From Pontibacter rufus (GTDB taxonomy: Bacteria > Bacteroidota > Bacteroidia > Cytophagales > Hymenobacteraceae): a DNA stretch of 64,000 bases. The stretch's first letter is position 1; every line of letters starts with the position of its first letter. Positions 18,513-27,114 of the stretch are shown here, piece by piece. The stretch covers positions 1 to 64,000 of the forward strand of contig NZ_JADQDR010000002.1 in assembly GCF_015694705.1 (NCBI RefSeq). The letters are read 5' to 3'. The position numbers and the translations under genes were made by a program. Under the pieces are notes generated by a model that was given only the letters and a program-made list of their open reading frames with translations, searched no databases and was not told the origin of the DNA.

Positions 18513-18836
18513 ATGAGTACCAATAACAGGAATATCGAAAACGAAGGTAATTTTGATCAGGACAAAAATGTGAGCGGACGACCGCAGGGAACAAATACAG
18601 GCCCTGTGGCCGGCGGGGCAGACAATACGCGCGGCGAGAACAAGCCCAGCCAGGAAGGAAACAGCGGCGGCGCCAAGAAAGGCAAGGACAGCCCGGATCA
18701 CGATGATCACGCCAACCTGACCACTACCACCCGCGGCGCTGACAGCTCAGACAAGGAATTCCGCAACGATCAGCCCAATGCCAGCACGCTGACCGGACGT
18801 AAAGGCAGCAGAGAGCAGGGAGAGCCGAAAGACTAA
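18513..18836 (+). CDS. Small disordered hydrophilic protein
   Basis: 107 residues, rich in Asn, Gly, Asp, Lys and Ser, with no hydrophobic core, so probably unfolded. No family recognised. It is preceded by a textbook Shine-Dalgarno (AAAAGGAG ending at 18505, 7 bases before the ATG), rare in this phylum, which suggests strong or regulated translation. Such proteins are often stress or desiccation-linked, but that is inference. A terminator lies about 40 bases after the stop. Confidence 0.65.
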   Translation: MSTNNRNIENEGNFDQDKNVSGRPQGTNTGPVAGGADNTRGENKPSQEGNSGGAKKGKDSPDHDDHANLTTTTRGADSSDKEFRNDQPNASTLTGRKGSREQGEPKD

Positions 18837-18874
18837 ATTATACTTGCTGTATTTTAACCCCTATACTTTGAAAG

Positions 18875-18902
18875 CAAACGCCCCGAATTTCCGGGGCGTT
18901 TG
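18875..18902. terminator. GC-rich hairpin terminator
   Basis: Arms CAAACGCCCCG / CGGGGCGTTTG around a short AT loop, between the convergent disordered-protein gene and aldo/keto reductase gene. Confidence 0.7.
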
Positions 18903-18969
18903 CTGTTTCAGGAGGTTTGATTGGAAGTGCGCGCTTCAGCGCTTTATACTTTAGGTTTAATCGCCTTTG

Positions 18970-19833
18970 CTATTTCTCAGACTGTTTTACTCTATCCAGT
19001 TCCTGCATGTCTTCTTCGCTTAGGACGATAGAGGCCGCTTTGTAGTTTTCTTCGAGGTGTTTTACTTTAGAGGTGCCGGGTATCAGCAGGATGTTGGGGG
19101 AATGGTGCAGCAGCCAGCTGAGCGCCACCTGGTGCGCCGTCGCGTCATACTTCTGTGCTACCTGCTGCAGCTTGTCTAAAGCTCCGACATTGCCGGCGTT
19201 GATCGGATTCCAGGGAATAAAAGCCATGTCCTGTTCGCGGCAGTATGCCAGTTCATCTTCCCATTTCCTAAAATCCACGCTATACTTGTTCTGCACCGAT
19301 ACGACAGTAAAATATTCCTGCGCTTTCTTGATCTGGTCTACGGTTACTTCCGAGAGGCCAATATGCTTCACCAGCCCTTCTTCCTGCACCCGCTGCAAAA
19401 ATTCCAGTGTTTTCTCGTAAGGAACGTTCGGGTCTACGCGGTGCAACTGGTACAAATCAATCTGATCGAGTTTCAAGCGTTTCAGGCTTCCTTCCAGCGC
19501 CTGCTGCAAATAGCCTGGGTCGGCATTAATGGGCCATACATTGGGGCCGGTACGGGTCAGACCGCCTTTGGTGGCAATGACCAGATCTTTCGGGTAAGGA
19601 TACAGGGCTTCCGCAATGAGTTCCTCCGACACGTTGGGCCCGTAACTGTCGGCGGTGTCGATAAAGTTAATGCCCAACTCCACCGTTCTTTGCAACACCC
19701 GGATCGCCTCGTTATGATCTTTGGGCGGGCCCCAGATGCCTTCTCCCGTGATGCGCATCGCCCCAAAACCCATCCTGTTCACGGTCAGGTCGCCACCAAT
19801 GGTATATGTCTTTTCAAAAGTTGTTTCAGCCAT
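18970..19833 (-). CDS. Aldo/keto reductase
   Basis: 287 residues, a TIM-barrel NADPH-dependent oxidoreductase. Catalytic Asp and Tyr are in INFIDTADSYG, Lys in VIATKGG and His in YQLHRVD. The C-terminal LLIPGTSKVKHLEEN forms the NADPH phosphate site. Members reduce aldehydes and ketones of many kinds; substrate unknown. It is monocistronic. Length and motifs are complete. Confidence 0.9.
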   Translation of the reverse strand: MAETTFEKTYTIGGDLTVNRMGFGAMRITGEGIWGPPKDHNEAIRVLQRTVELGINFIDTADSYGPNVSEELIAEALYPYPKDLVIATKGGLTRTGPNVWPINADPGYLQQALEGSLKRLKLDQIDLYQLHRVDPNVPYEKTLEFLQRVQEEGLVKHIGLSEVTVDQIKKAQEYFTVVSVQNKYSVDFRKWEDELAYCREQDMAFIPWNPINAGNVGALDKLQQVAQKYDATAHQVALSWLLHHSPNILLIPGTSKVKHLEENYKAASIVLSEEDMQELDRVKQSEK

Positions 19834-19974
19834 AAAATAAATTTAAATAAAATGATACAATTTATTTGTACGGTTGCAGGGCCTGCTTGTTGAGAAAATC
19901 CAAACCTGTCCACCCGGACAAAGCTACCTGCCTGTTAATTGTATAATGTCTGAAGTTATACTTTGCCTGTGTTA

Positions 19975-20538
19975 TCAGAGCTTGCCAAGTATAAAATAGC
20001 CCAGGTGCAATTCATCTGGTGTGCTGCTTTCGCGGGCTGTTACCTGTATGCTGTATTTTTGCTTTATATCGTCTGCCAGAATATCCTTCACCTGGTATAG
20101 TTCATCCACATCTACGCCGAACTTGTCGTCGATATGCGATGTGGCACCCTTAAAACCAGTATGTTTGTAAAAAGCGCTTTGTTTGGCCTGCTTAATCGCC
20201 GCGCCATTGTCCGGGGCCACTACCAGCGTCTTGTAATGAAACTCATCAAACTCGCCTGCTTTGTAACCGCCCAGGTTCAGGAAAAAGAGCTTATCTGCGC
20301 TTTCATCGGCCACTGCCGCTTCTCTTGGCAGTACCCTTATCTGGTAGCCGTCTACCTGTGTTACTTCCCGCCAGGCATCAATATGAATTTTATCTTTTGC
20401 TTCGGGCCAGAAAGCTTTTATGTCGGGCACCAGGTCTTTAATAGTAGGCGCTATACCGAAGAACATGTCGTGCTGCTCCGTGTTCCTGCCCGCTGGCCTG
20501 CACCCGAGCATCATCATAAACAGTTTTAAATCTTGCAT
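19975..20538 (-). CDS. DUF1543 family protein
   Basis: 187 residues from ATG 20538. The N-terminal MMMLGCRPAGRNTEQHDMFFGIA block is diagnostic of DUF1543 proteins. It recurs in degenerate form later (FFLNLGGYKAGEFDEFHYKTLVVA), consistent with two similar halves. Soluble, function unknown. An in-frame extension upstream lacks the conserved start and is rejected. Divergent from selO. Confidence 0.8.
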   Translation of the reverse strand: MQDLKLFMMMLGCRPAGRNTEQHDMFFGIAPTIKDLVPDIKAFWPEAKDKIHIDAWREVTQVDGYQIRVLPREAAVADESADKLFFLNLGGYKAGEFDEFHYKTLVVAPDNGAAIKQAKQSAFYKHTGFKGATSHIDDKFGVDVDELYQVKDILADDIKQKYSIQVTARESSTPDELHLGYFILGKL

Positions 20539-20803
20539 CTTGTCGCGTTGTGTGCAGGTAAAATTACAAGCTTTTTTGTATTCTGTCTTGTGCTGAAGGT
20601 TTACTTTCTTTATACCTTTCACTTGGAAAAACTTGATCTCCGTTGTTGCAAATACAGATAGGCAAAAAAACCTGATGTTTCCAGAACAGCACCTTTTCAC
20701 TTTGCCAGAATCAACTATTCTGCCCGCTTTTATGTTAAAGCAATGCCTTGTAAAAGCTCCCCTCAGCTATTGCTTTGGGGCATTTAAATTTAACCAGATA
20801 CCT

Positions 20804-22360
20804 ATGGAGAGTCTTATCTCAAAAGAATATAAAAACGATTTTGTAAATACCTTTACTGGGGATGAGAGCGGCGATCTGAAGCCGCGCCAGACACCCGGCG
20901 TTTTATACAGTAAAGCTGTTCCTACGCCCGTAAAAAAGCCCACATTGCTGGCATGGTCCGCCGAACTGGCTAACCAGCTTGGTATACAGAAACCATCCAC
21001 GCAGCAGGAAATTGATGTGCTGGGCGGAAACCGGATAGCCGACACCATGCTGCCTTATGCTGCCTGTTATGCCGGCCACCAGTTCGGACACTGGGCAGGT
21101 CAGTTGGGCGATGGCCGCGCTATTACGCTGGGCGAGTGGGAAACAGCGGAGGGCAAGGTATGGGAACTGCAACTCAAAGGGGCCGGCCCTACGCCTTACT
21201 CCCGCCGTGCCGACGGAAGAGCCGTGCTGCGATCGTCGGTTCGGGAATACCTGATGAGCGAGGCCATGCATTATCTGGGCGTACCTACTACCAGGGCGCT
21301 GAGTCTGGTAACGACCGGTGATAAGGTGCTGCGCGACATGTTTTACAACGGTAATGCAGCGCATGAGCCTGGCGCGATTGTGATGCGGGTAGCGCCCAGT
21401 TTTCTGCGCTTCGGCAATTTTGAGATGCTGAATGCCCGCAAAGAGACGGACAACCTCCGTAAGCTCCTCGACTGGACGATTGCACGCTATTACCCGCATA
21501 TTCAGGGCGAAGACAAGGTGCTGGACTGGTTTAAGGAAGTGGTGGATCGCACAGCTAGCCTGATGGTGGAGTGGCAGCGCGTAGGCTTTGTTCATGGTGT
21601 GATGAATACCGATAACATGTCTGTCCTTGGCCTCACCATCGACTATGGTCCTTACTCTTTTCTGGATGATTATGATCCGAATTTCACCCCAAACACCACC
21701 GATTTGCCGGGCAGAAGGTACGCTTTTGGGAAACAACCTTCCATCGCTTACTGGAACCTGGGCTGCCTGGCAGGCGCCCTGCTGCCTGTCGTGGATAAAG
21801 ACCAACTGCTGGAGGCACTGGAAACTTATAAAGAGATCTACTGGGCAAAATATTATGCCATGATGGGGAATAAACTGGGCCTTGACGAGATAGGTGAAGC
21901 AGATATAAGCCTGATTACGCAATTTGAGGAAATACTCGCTAGCATAAAGCCTGACATGACCATCTTCTACCAACTGCTCATCGACCTGCCGCTGTACATG
22001 GAAACGGAGCAGGAGGTGGCAGACTATTTCAAGGCAAGTCTATACAATGATCTGACGCCTGAAGAAAGCGAGCTGCTTTATAGGCTGGTAACTACCTACC
22101 TGGATCGGCTGAACAAAAACACCATCAAACGGGAGGCTTCGCAGCAATTAATGCGCAAAACCAACCCGCGCTTTATACTTCGGAATTACCTGCTGCACCA
22201 GGCCATCGAAGAGTTGGAAAGCGGCGAGAACCAGTTGTTCCTGAAACTACAGGAAGCCATCAAAGATCCATATTCCAAAAACTTTGATGCGTTCTTTGAA
22301 ACAAGACCAGGCTGGGCCAGCCAGAAAGCCGGTTGCTCCATGCTGTCCTGCAGTTCTTAA
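20804..22360 (+). CDS. selO: SelO protein AMPylase
   Basis: 518 residues from ATG 20804. SelO is a pseudokinase-fold enzyme that transfers AMP to hydroxyls of target proteins, linked to redox stress. Features: ELQLKGAGPTPYSR with the ATP-contacting Lys125, ADGRAVLRSSVREYL, and HGVMNTDN with D270/N271 and the metal-binding D280 in IDYGP. The C-terminus ends SCSS: the Cys stands where eukaryotic SELENOO carries selenocysteine near its end. Further upstream in-frame codons give a non-conserved extension and are rejected. Confidence 0.92.
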   Translation: MESLISKEYKNDFVNTFTGDESGDLKPRQTPGVLYSKAVPTPVKKPTLLAWSAELANQLGIQKPSTQQEIDVLGGNRIADTMLPYAACYAGHQFGHWAGQLGDGRAITLGEWETAEGKVWELQLKGAGPTPYSRRADGRAVLRSSVREYLMSEAMHYLGVPTTRALSLVTTGDKVLRDMFYNGNAAHEPGAIVMRVAPSFLRFGNFEMLNARKETDNLRKLLDWTIARYYPHIQGEDKVLDWFKEVVDRTASLMVEWQRVGFVHGVMNTDNMSVLGLTIDYGPYSFLDDYDPNFTPNTTDLPGRRYAFGKQPSIAYWNLGCLAGALLPVVDKDQLLEALETYKEIYWAKYYAMMGNKLGLDEIGEADISLITQFEEILASIKPDMTIFYQLLIDLPLYMETEQEVADYFKASLYNDLTPEESELLYRLVTTYLDRLNKNTIKREASQQLMRKTNPRFILRNYLLHQAIEELESGENQLFLKLQEAIKDPYSKNFDAFFETRPGWASQKAGCSMLSCSS

Positions 22361-22458
22361 AATATCCTGCTTATCTTCGCAGGAAAGAAAAACAAGTAGA
22401 ACCCTGTGCTTCAGGTGCAGGCAGCGCTGCATAAAGGAACAGCGTAAAAACAGCTATC

Positions 22459-22884
22459 ATGAAATTAACAGGAAACATACTTGATATCAAGCAGAAAAGG
22501 GATAACAGGCACCAGGACGTTGCCATAGAGATCAACCGCATCGAGTACGTTACCTACAAGAAGGACGGAAGATATTACCAGCCCTTCGAATTTGTTGACG
22601 AGCCGGAGATACCACTCGTTATTACCGGCGATTGCCTATCACGTAAAAGCAACAGCCACAAGGAAGAAGACGAGTATGAGTTTAATGTTTACGACAAAGC
22701 AGGCGACGACTATGTACTCAACGAAAACAAGTTTCTTGCTATAACCACAGCCTACGATTATGACGATCAACTGATGATTTTATCGTCGGTGCATTATGCT
22801 GTTACAGTGACGAATGAGGAATTCAAACAAATAAAGACGGACAGGCATAAAGCAACAAAAGGAAAATCCGGAAAGAAGAAATAA
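22459..22884 (+). CDS. Hypothetical protein
   Basis: 141 residues, soluble and strongly charged, with a Lys-rich tail (KATKGKSGKKK). No family recognised; beta-rich core with repeated YD/DY pairs. Lies 98 bases after selO on the same strand and ends at a clear terminator, so it may be cotranscribed with selO. Confidence 0.6.
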   Translation: MKLTGNILDIKQKRDNRHQDVAIEINRIEYVTYKKDGRYYQPFEFVDEPEIPLVITGDCLSRKSNSHKEEDEYEFNVYDKAGDDYVLNENKFLAITTAYDYDDQLMILSSVHYAVTVTNEEFKQIKTDRHKATKGKSGKKK

Positions 22885-22904
22885 CACTGGCTTCTGAAAT
22901 AGCG

Positions 22905-22921
22905 AAGTATAAATTATACTT
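22905..22921. repeat. Perfect palindrome of the AAGTATA motif
   Basis: AAGTATAA-A-TTATACTT: two copies of the window-wide heptamer face to face with one central base, 20 bases after a stop codon and just before a terminator. Confidence 0.8.
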
Positions 22922-22922
22922 G

Positions 22923-22955
22923 AAAGCCGTTCTGCTACAATACAGAACGGCTTTT
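22923..22955 (+). terminator. Hairpin terminator
   Basis: Arms AAAGCCGTTCTG / CAGAACGGCTTT around an 8-base loop, followed by T-rich sequence. It ends the rightward hypothetical gene. Confidence 0.8.
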
Positions 22956-23040
22956 CCTTTTGCTAACACCCCGGCCCCTAAGCGAAGCTAAACAGCATAA
23001 CGGATGCTGAATTAGCACATTAACCCATCAGCACATTCGT

Positions 23041-25467
23041 CTACTCTATTCTTAAATTATTTACCGGGTTGGCGGTGGCAGCTTTGATGGCCTGGTAGCT
23101 GATGGTCAGGAAAGCTACGATAGCGGCCACAAGCCCTGCTACTACAAAGGCCCACAGCGGCATACTGATCCGGTAAGCAAAATCCTGCAGCCATACATGC
23201 ATGGCGTACCAGGCCACCGGGAAAGCAAGGAGGGCTGCTACAATCACCAGTTTCAGGAACTCTTTGGAGAGCAGCGCCACAATGCTGGAGGTTTCCGCGC
23301 CCAGCACCTTGCGGATGCCGATCTCTTTTTTACGACGCTCCGCAGCATAGGCCGCCAGTCCGAACAGGCCCAGGCAGGCTACAAAAATAGCCACGCCCGT
23401 AAAAATCCACAGCAGCGACCTGAGCTTGTCCTCGGCCTTATACATCTTTTGGAAGTTGTCGTCCATAAAAATGTATTCTATGGGGTAATCCGGCGCATAC
23501 TTATCCCATACTTTCGTTACCTCTTCAATGGCATGCGGGATGTTGCCGGCTTTTATCTTCACGGCCACTTTCCAGTATGCTGGCGGGAAGATCTGCAGCA
23601 CGGTGGGTTCCATTTTATCGTAGAGGCTCTTGTAATGGAAATCTTTCACCACGCCAATGATCTTGCCCTCTTTCAGCGTGTCAGGGTTGGTGTCGCTCCA
23701 CACGTTCCAGAACAGCGTCTGGCCCAGCGCTTTCTCAGGCGAGCCATAGCCTAGCTCCCGCACCGCTGTTTCGTTGATCATAAAAGCATGATCCGTATCG
23801 GTTTGATACTCTTTGGAGAACGGCCGTCCTGCCACCAGCTTCACATCGAGGGTGTTCAGGTAATCATAATCTACCATGAGCTGCGTGACATGATGCATCA
23901 CCTGCTCTCCGTTTTGCGGCACGATAATACCATCACCAGCCGTTGCATCGCCCGGAAAACCGTAGCCCATGGACACATTCGCTACGCCTGGCAACTTCTT
24001 CAGCTCCTGTTTAAAAGTTTCATAACTTTCAAACATGTTGTCGCCCCGCATCTGGAAGAACATGATCTGGTCGCGGTTAAAACCTAGGTCTTTGTTATGC
24101 AGGTAAGACACCTGCCGGAATACGATCACGGCACTAATGATCAGGAAAATGGAGACAGCGAATTGCACCACGATGAGCCCGTGCCGCAGCCATTGGACTT
24201 TGCCAATCCGGCTATCGCTGATGACAGCCCCCTTGAGCACCCGTACTGGATTAAAGCCCGACAGCACCAGGGCCGGGTAAAAGCCGGCGAGCACGCCCAC
24301 CACCAGGGTTAAGCCCAGCAGGAGCAATAACAGCTGCGGATTTGAGAAGATATTGAAGGACATTTCCTTGCCCGTAAAGGCATTGAGCGAAGGCAGCACC
24401 AGCGAGGTAAGCGCGGTAGCAAAAACCACACTCATGAGCGTCAGCAGCAGGGTCTCGGCAATAAACTGCTGCATCAACTGCCCCCTGCTGGCGCCTACGG
24501 CTTTGCGCACGCCCACCTCTTTGGCCCGCTGCATGGATTTGGCTGTGGCCAGGTTCACGAAGTTAAAGCAGGCAATCAGCAGAATGAAAATGGCAATGAT
24601 GCTGAGCGCCTTTACGTAGGTGATGTTTCCTTTCAGAAACATATTATACTTAAAGCTGGCCGAGTATAAGTAGATCTGGCTCAGGGGCTGAAAGGATGGC
24701 GTATACTTATAGGGCTCGTTGGTGGCCGGGTCGAGCTGCTTCTTTACGATGTCGCGGAACTTCGACTCGATAAACGCCGGATCGGTGCCCTTTCGTAGCT
24801 TTACGTAGGTATAGAACTGCTGCCAGCCCCAGCTTTTCATACGCTCTGCCGGCAGTTCTGCCGCCGCCATCGGCAGAATAAAATTAACCGGCAGGTGGAA
24901 TTTTGAATTGCTCCGAAACACGCCACGAACCAGCAAGGGCTGCTTATTCACCGATATTTTTTGCCCTACCGGGTCTTTACCTCTAAATACTTTCTCGGCG
25001 AACTTATCCGATATCACAACGGAAGAAGGATCATCCAGCGCTTTTTCCGGGGAACCATACTTGAAAGAAAGCGGAAAAACCTGGAAGAAACCGGGATCAA
25101 CAAAGAACTGCCCCTGCTCATACGTCCGCTTCTCACCCCACTCCACCAGATTCTGCCCGTCAAACTGTTGCATCAGGATACGCACGGTCTGCTCTACTTC
25201 CGGAAAACTTTGCTCCAGTGTAGTGCTAAACATGGGTGGCGTTGGGAGTACTGTCTCATCTCCATCCGGACTAGCCACCTCGTCGTAAATGCGGTATACC
25301 TGGTCGCCTTCCGGCAAAAACCTATCGTATTGCAGCTCATCATACACAAACAGGCCAATCAGCAGGCAGGCCGTGAGGCCCAGCGCCAGGCCGGCAATGT
25401 TGATAAAAGTAAAGCCCTTGTGCCGGATAAGGTGGCGGTAAGCGGTTTTGAAGTAGTTGCGTAGCAT
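23041..25467 (-). CDS. MacB/FtsX-type ABC permease
   Basis: 808 residues with four main membrane segments per half. The N-terminus (RHLIRHKGFTFINIAGLALGL) opens a MacB periplasmic core domain (about 45-280). The first FtsX domain (about 290-420) has the hallmark AKEVGVRKAVGASRGQL. A second core domain follows, then a second FtsX domain (about 680-808) with KKEIGIRKVLGAE. In Bacteroidota such duplicated permeases export peptides or lipoproteins with a separate ATPase, which is not in the window. Divergent from the sigma54 regulator operon, which likely controls it. Confidence 0.9.
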   Translation of the reverse strand: MLRNYFKTAYRHLIRHKGFTFINIAGLALGLTACLLIGLFVYDELQYDRFLPEGDQVYRIYDEVASPDGDETVLPTPPMFSTTLEQSFPEVEQTVRILMQQFDGQNLVEWGEKRTYEQGQFFVDPGFFQVFPLSFKYGSPEKALDDPSSVVISDKFAEKVFRGKDPVGQKISVNKQPLLVRGVFRSNSKFHLPVNFILPMAAAELPAERMKSWGWQQFYTYVKLRKGTDPAFIESKFRDIVKKQLDPATNEPYKYTPSFQPLSQIYLYSASFKYNMFLKGNITYVKALSIIAIFILLIACFNFVNLATAKSMQRAKEVGVRKAVGASRGQLMQQFIAETLLLTLMSVVFATALTSLVLPSLNAFTGKEMSFNIFSNPQLLLLLLGLTLVVGVLAGFYPALVLSGFNPVRVLKGAVISDSRIGKVQWLRHGLIVVQFAVSIFLIISAVIVFRQVSYLHNKDLGFNRDQIMFFQMRGDNMFESYETFKQELKKLPGVANVSMGYGFPGDATAGDGIIVPQNGEQVMHHVTQLMVDYDYLNTLDVKLVAGRPFSKEYQTDTDHAFMINETAVRELGYGSPEKALGQTLFWNVWSDTNPDTLKEGKIIGVVKDFHYKSLYDKMEPTVLQIFPPAYWKVAVKIKAGNIPHAIEEVTKVWDKYAPDYPIEYIFMDDNFQKMYKAEDKLRSLLWIFTGVAIFVACLGLFGLAAYAAERRKKEIGIRKVLGAETSSIVALLSKEFLKLVIVAALLAFPVAWYAMHVWLQDFAYRISMPLWAFVVAGLVAAIVAFLTISYQAIKAATANPVNNLRIE

Positions 25468-25623
25468 CGTCTTAAGTTACAAAGTTCGGGATAAAAATGC
25501 TGCTGTTCTGAGCGCTCGGGCACCTGTTGTGGCCCTGTTGCTATCCGATCGTAATCAGAAGAAATGCCAGAAGTTTATACCTCTAGTTATCAGTAACTTA
25601 TATTTACAACTTCTGCCAGTTGC

Positions 25624-25658
25624 GTGCAAATCCGCACGGCAACTGTGCGATTTCGCAC
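25624..25658. promoter_or_regulatory. Paired dyads, candidate sigma54-regulator enhancer
   Basis: GTGCAAATCCGCAC (25624-25637) and GTGCGATTTCGCAC (25645-25658), both GTGC-N6-GCAC, centres 21 bases apart (two helical turns). They lie between the permease and the NtrC-type regulator, a typical place for the regulator's own binding sites. A matching sigma54 promoter was not found with confidence: TGGCATAATTG near 25713 is only a weak fit. Confidence 0.55.
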
Positions 25659-25755
25659 GCCATACTTGCTGTACATCCCGCATTGCTGCTCATAATCAGG
25701 TTGTTGTAATAATGGCATAATTGTAGTTTATTTCGATACAATAGATTGTACGCTT

Positions 25756-27114
25756 ATGCTGTTAAAAAACGCCTCTATCCTAGTGGTTGATGATGATACC
25801 GATGTGCTGACGGCGGTGCGGCTCCTGCTGCGGCCGCATGTGAAGGAAATCGTGACAGAGAAAAATCCGGAGCACATTCAGCCCCTTTTAAAGCAACAGT
25901 CGTTTGATGTTATCCTGCTCGACATGAATTACGTCAGTTCCATCAACACGGGCAACGAAGGCCTGTTCTGGCTCAGGAAGATTAAGGCCATGAAACCGGA
26001 AACCGCCGTGGTGATGATTACTGCTTACGGCGATATCGATCTGGCCATAAGATCCCTGAAAGAAGGCGCTTTTGATTTCATGGTAAAACCCTGGCACAAC
26101 GATAAGCTGCTGACTATTCTGAAGGAAGCCATTAATAAAAAGGACAATGGCACCAAAGCTTCATCGGTGGGTGCCAGCGCACCGGTAAACGGGACCGAAC
26201 TGCTCGGCGAATCGGAGGCGATGCAGGACATCCTGGTCAAGATAAAGAAAATTGCTCCCACCGATGCCAACATTCTCATTCTGGGCGAAAACGGTACGGG
26301 CAAAGAACTGGTAGCCAAAGCCATTCACCAGCATTCGCTACGGGCAGCCGGGCCTTTTGTAAAAGTAGACGTGGGCGCCCTGACCGAATCGCTGTTCGAG
26401 AGTGAGCTATTCGGCCATAAAAAAGGTGCTTTTACCGATGCCCGTGAAGACCGTGCCGGCAGGTTTGAGGCCGCTGACAAGGGCACTATTTTCCTGGACG
26501 AAATCGGAAACATCTCGCTCCACCAGCAATCCAAGTTACTCAGTGTGTTACAAAACCGGCAGGTGATGCGCTTAGGTGCCAACGAACCCGTTGATGTAGA
26601 TGTGCGGCTGCTATGTGCCACCAATGTTGTGCTTTCTGAACTGGCCAATGAGGCTCGTTTCCGCAAAGACCTTGTCTACCGGATCAACACCGTCGAGATT
26701 ATGATTCCGCCGTTACGCAAGCGCGGCAGCGATATTATACTGCTGGCTAACCATTTTATGAAAGTATATACCGGCAAGTATATGAAGCCTGCTATGGAGT
26801 TGTCGAAACCTGCTATGGACAAACTGCTGAGTTACCGCTATCCGGGCAATGTACGGGAACTGCAGTATGCTATGGAGCGTGCCGTGATTATGGCTGATGC
26901 TGACCTGCTGGACGCAAAAGACATCCTCTTCTCCCCTATTGAAGCGGCGCCGGCAGAAAAGGAACTGGTAAAGGAAACGAACCTGGAAGAACTGGAGAAA
27001 ACAACCATTTTTCATGTGCTCGAAAAGCATGGCGGCAACCTGACCAAAGCCGCAAAAGAGCTGGGCATCACGCGCACCGCCCTGTACCGACGACTAAACA
27101 AGTATGAACTCTAA
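25756..27114 (+). CDS. Sigma54-dependent response regulator, NtrC family
   Basis: 452 residues. Receiver domain 1-125 with phosphoacceptor Asp56 in ILLDMNY. AAA+ domain from about 150: Walker A GENGTGKE at 177-184, GAFTDA at 224-229 (the sigma54-contact loop, usually GAFTGA), and Walker B GTIFLDEIGN. C-terminal Fis-type helix-turn-helix (LTKAAKELGITRTALYRRL). Activates sigma54 promoters after phosphorylation by the kinase encoded next, with which it overlaps by 11 bases. Divergent from the permease it probably controls. Confidence 0.92.
   Translation: MLLKNASILVVDDDTDVLTAVRLLLRPHVKEIVTEKNPEHIQPLLKQQSFDVILLDMNYVSSINTGNEGLFWLRKIKAMKPETAVVMITAYGDIDLAIRSLKEGAFDFMVKPWHNDKLLTILKEAINKKDNGTKASSVGASAPVNGTELLGESEAMQDILVKIKKIAPTDANILILGENGTGKELVAKAIHQHSLRAAGPFVKVDVGALTESLFESELFGHKKGAFTDAREDRAGRFEAADKGTIFLDEIGNISLHQQSKLLSVLQNRQVMRLGANEPVDVDVRLLCATNVVLSELANEARFRKDLVYRINTVEIMIPPLRKRGSDIILLANHFMKVYTGKYMKPAMELSKPAMDKLLSYRYPGNVRELQYAMERAVIMADADLLDAKDILFSPIEAAPAEKELVKETNLEELEKTTIFHVLEKHGGNLTKAAKELGITRTALYRRLNKYEL

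Noticed and set aside
25700..25735. TGGCATAATTG as a sigma54 promoter of the regulator operon
   Set aside because: The -24 half fits but the -12 half reads TAGT instead of TTGC; too weak to list.
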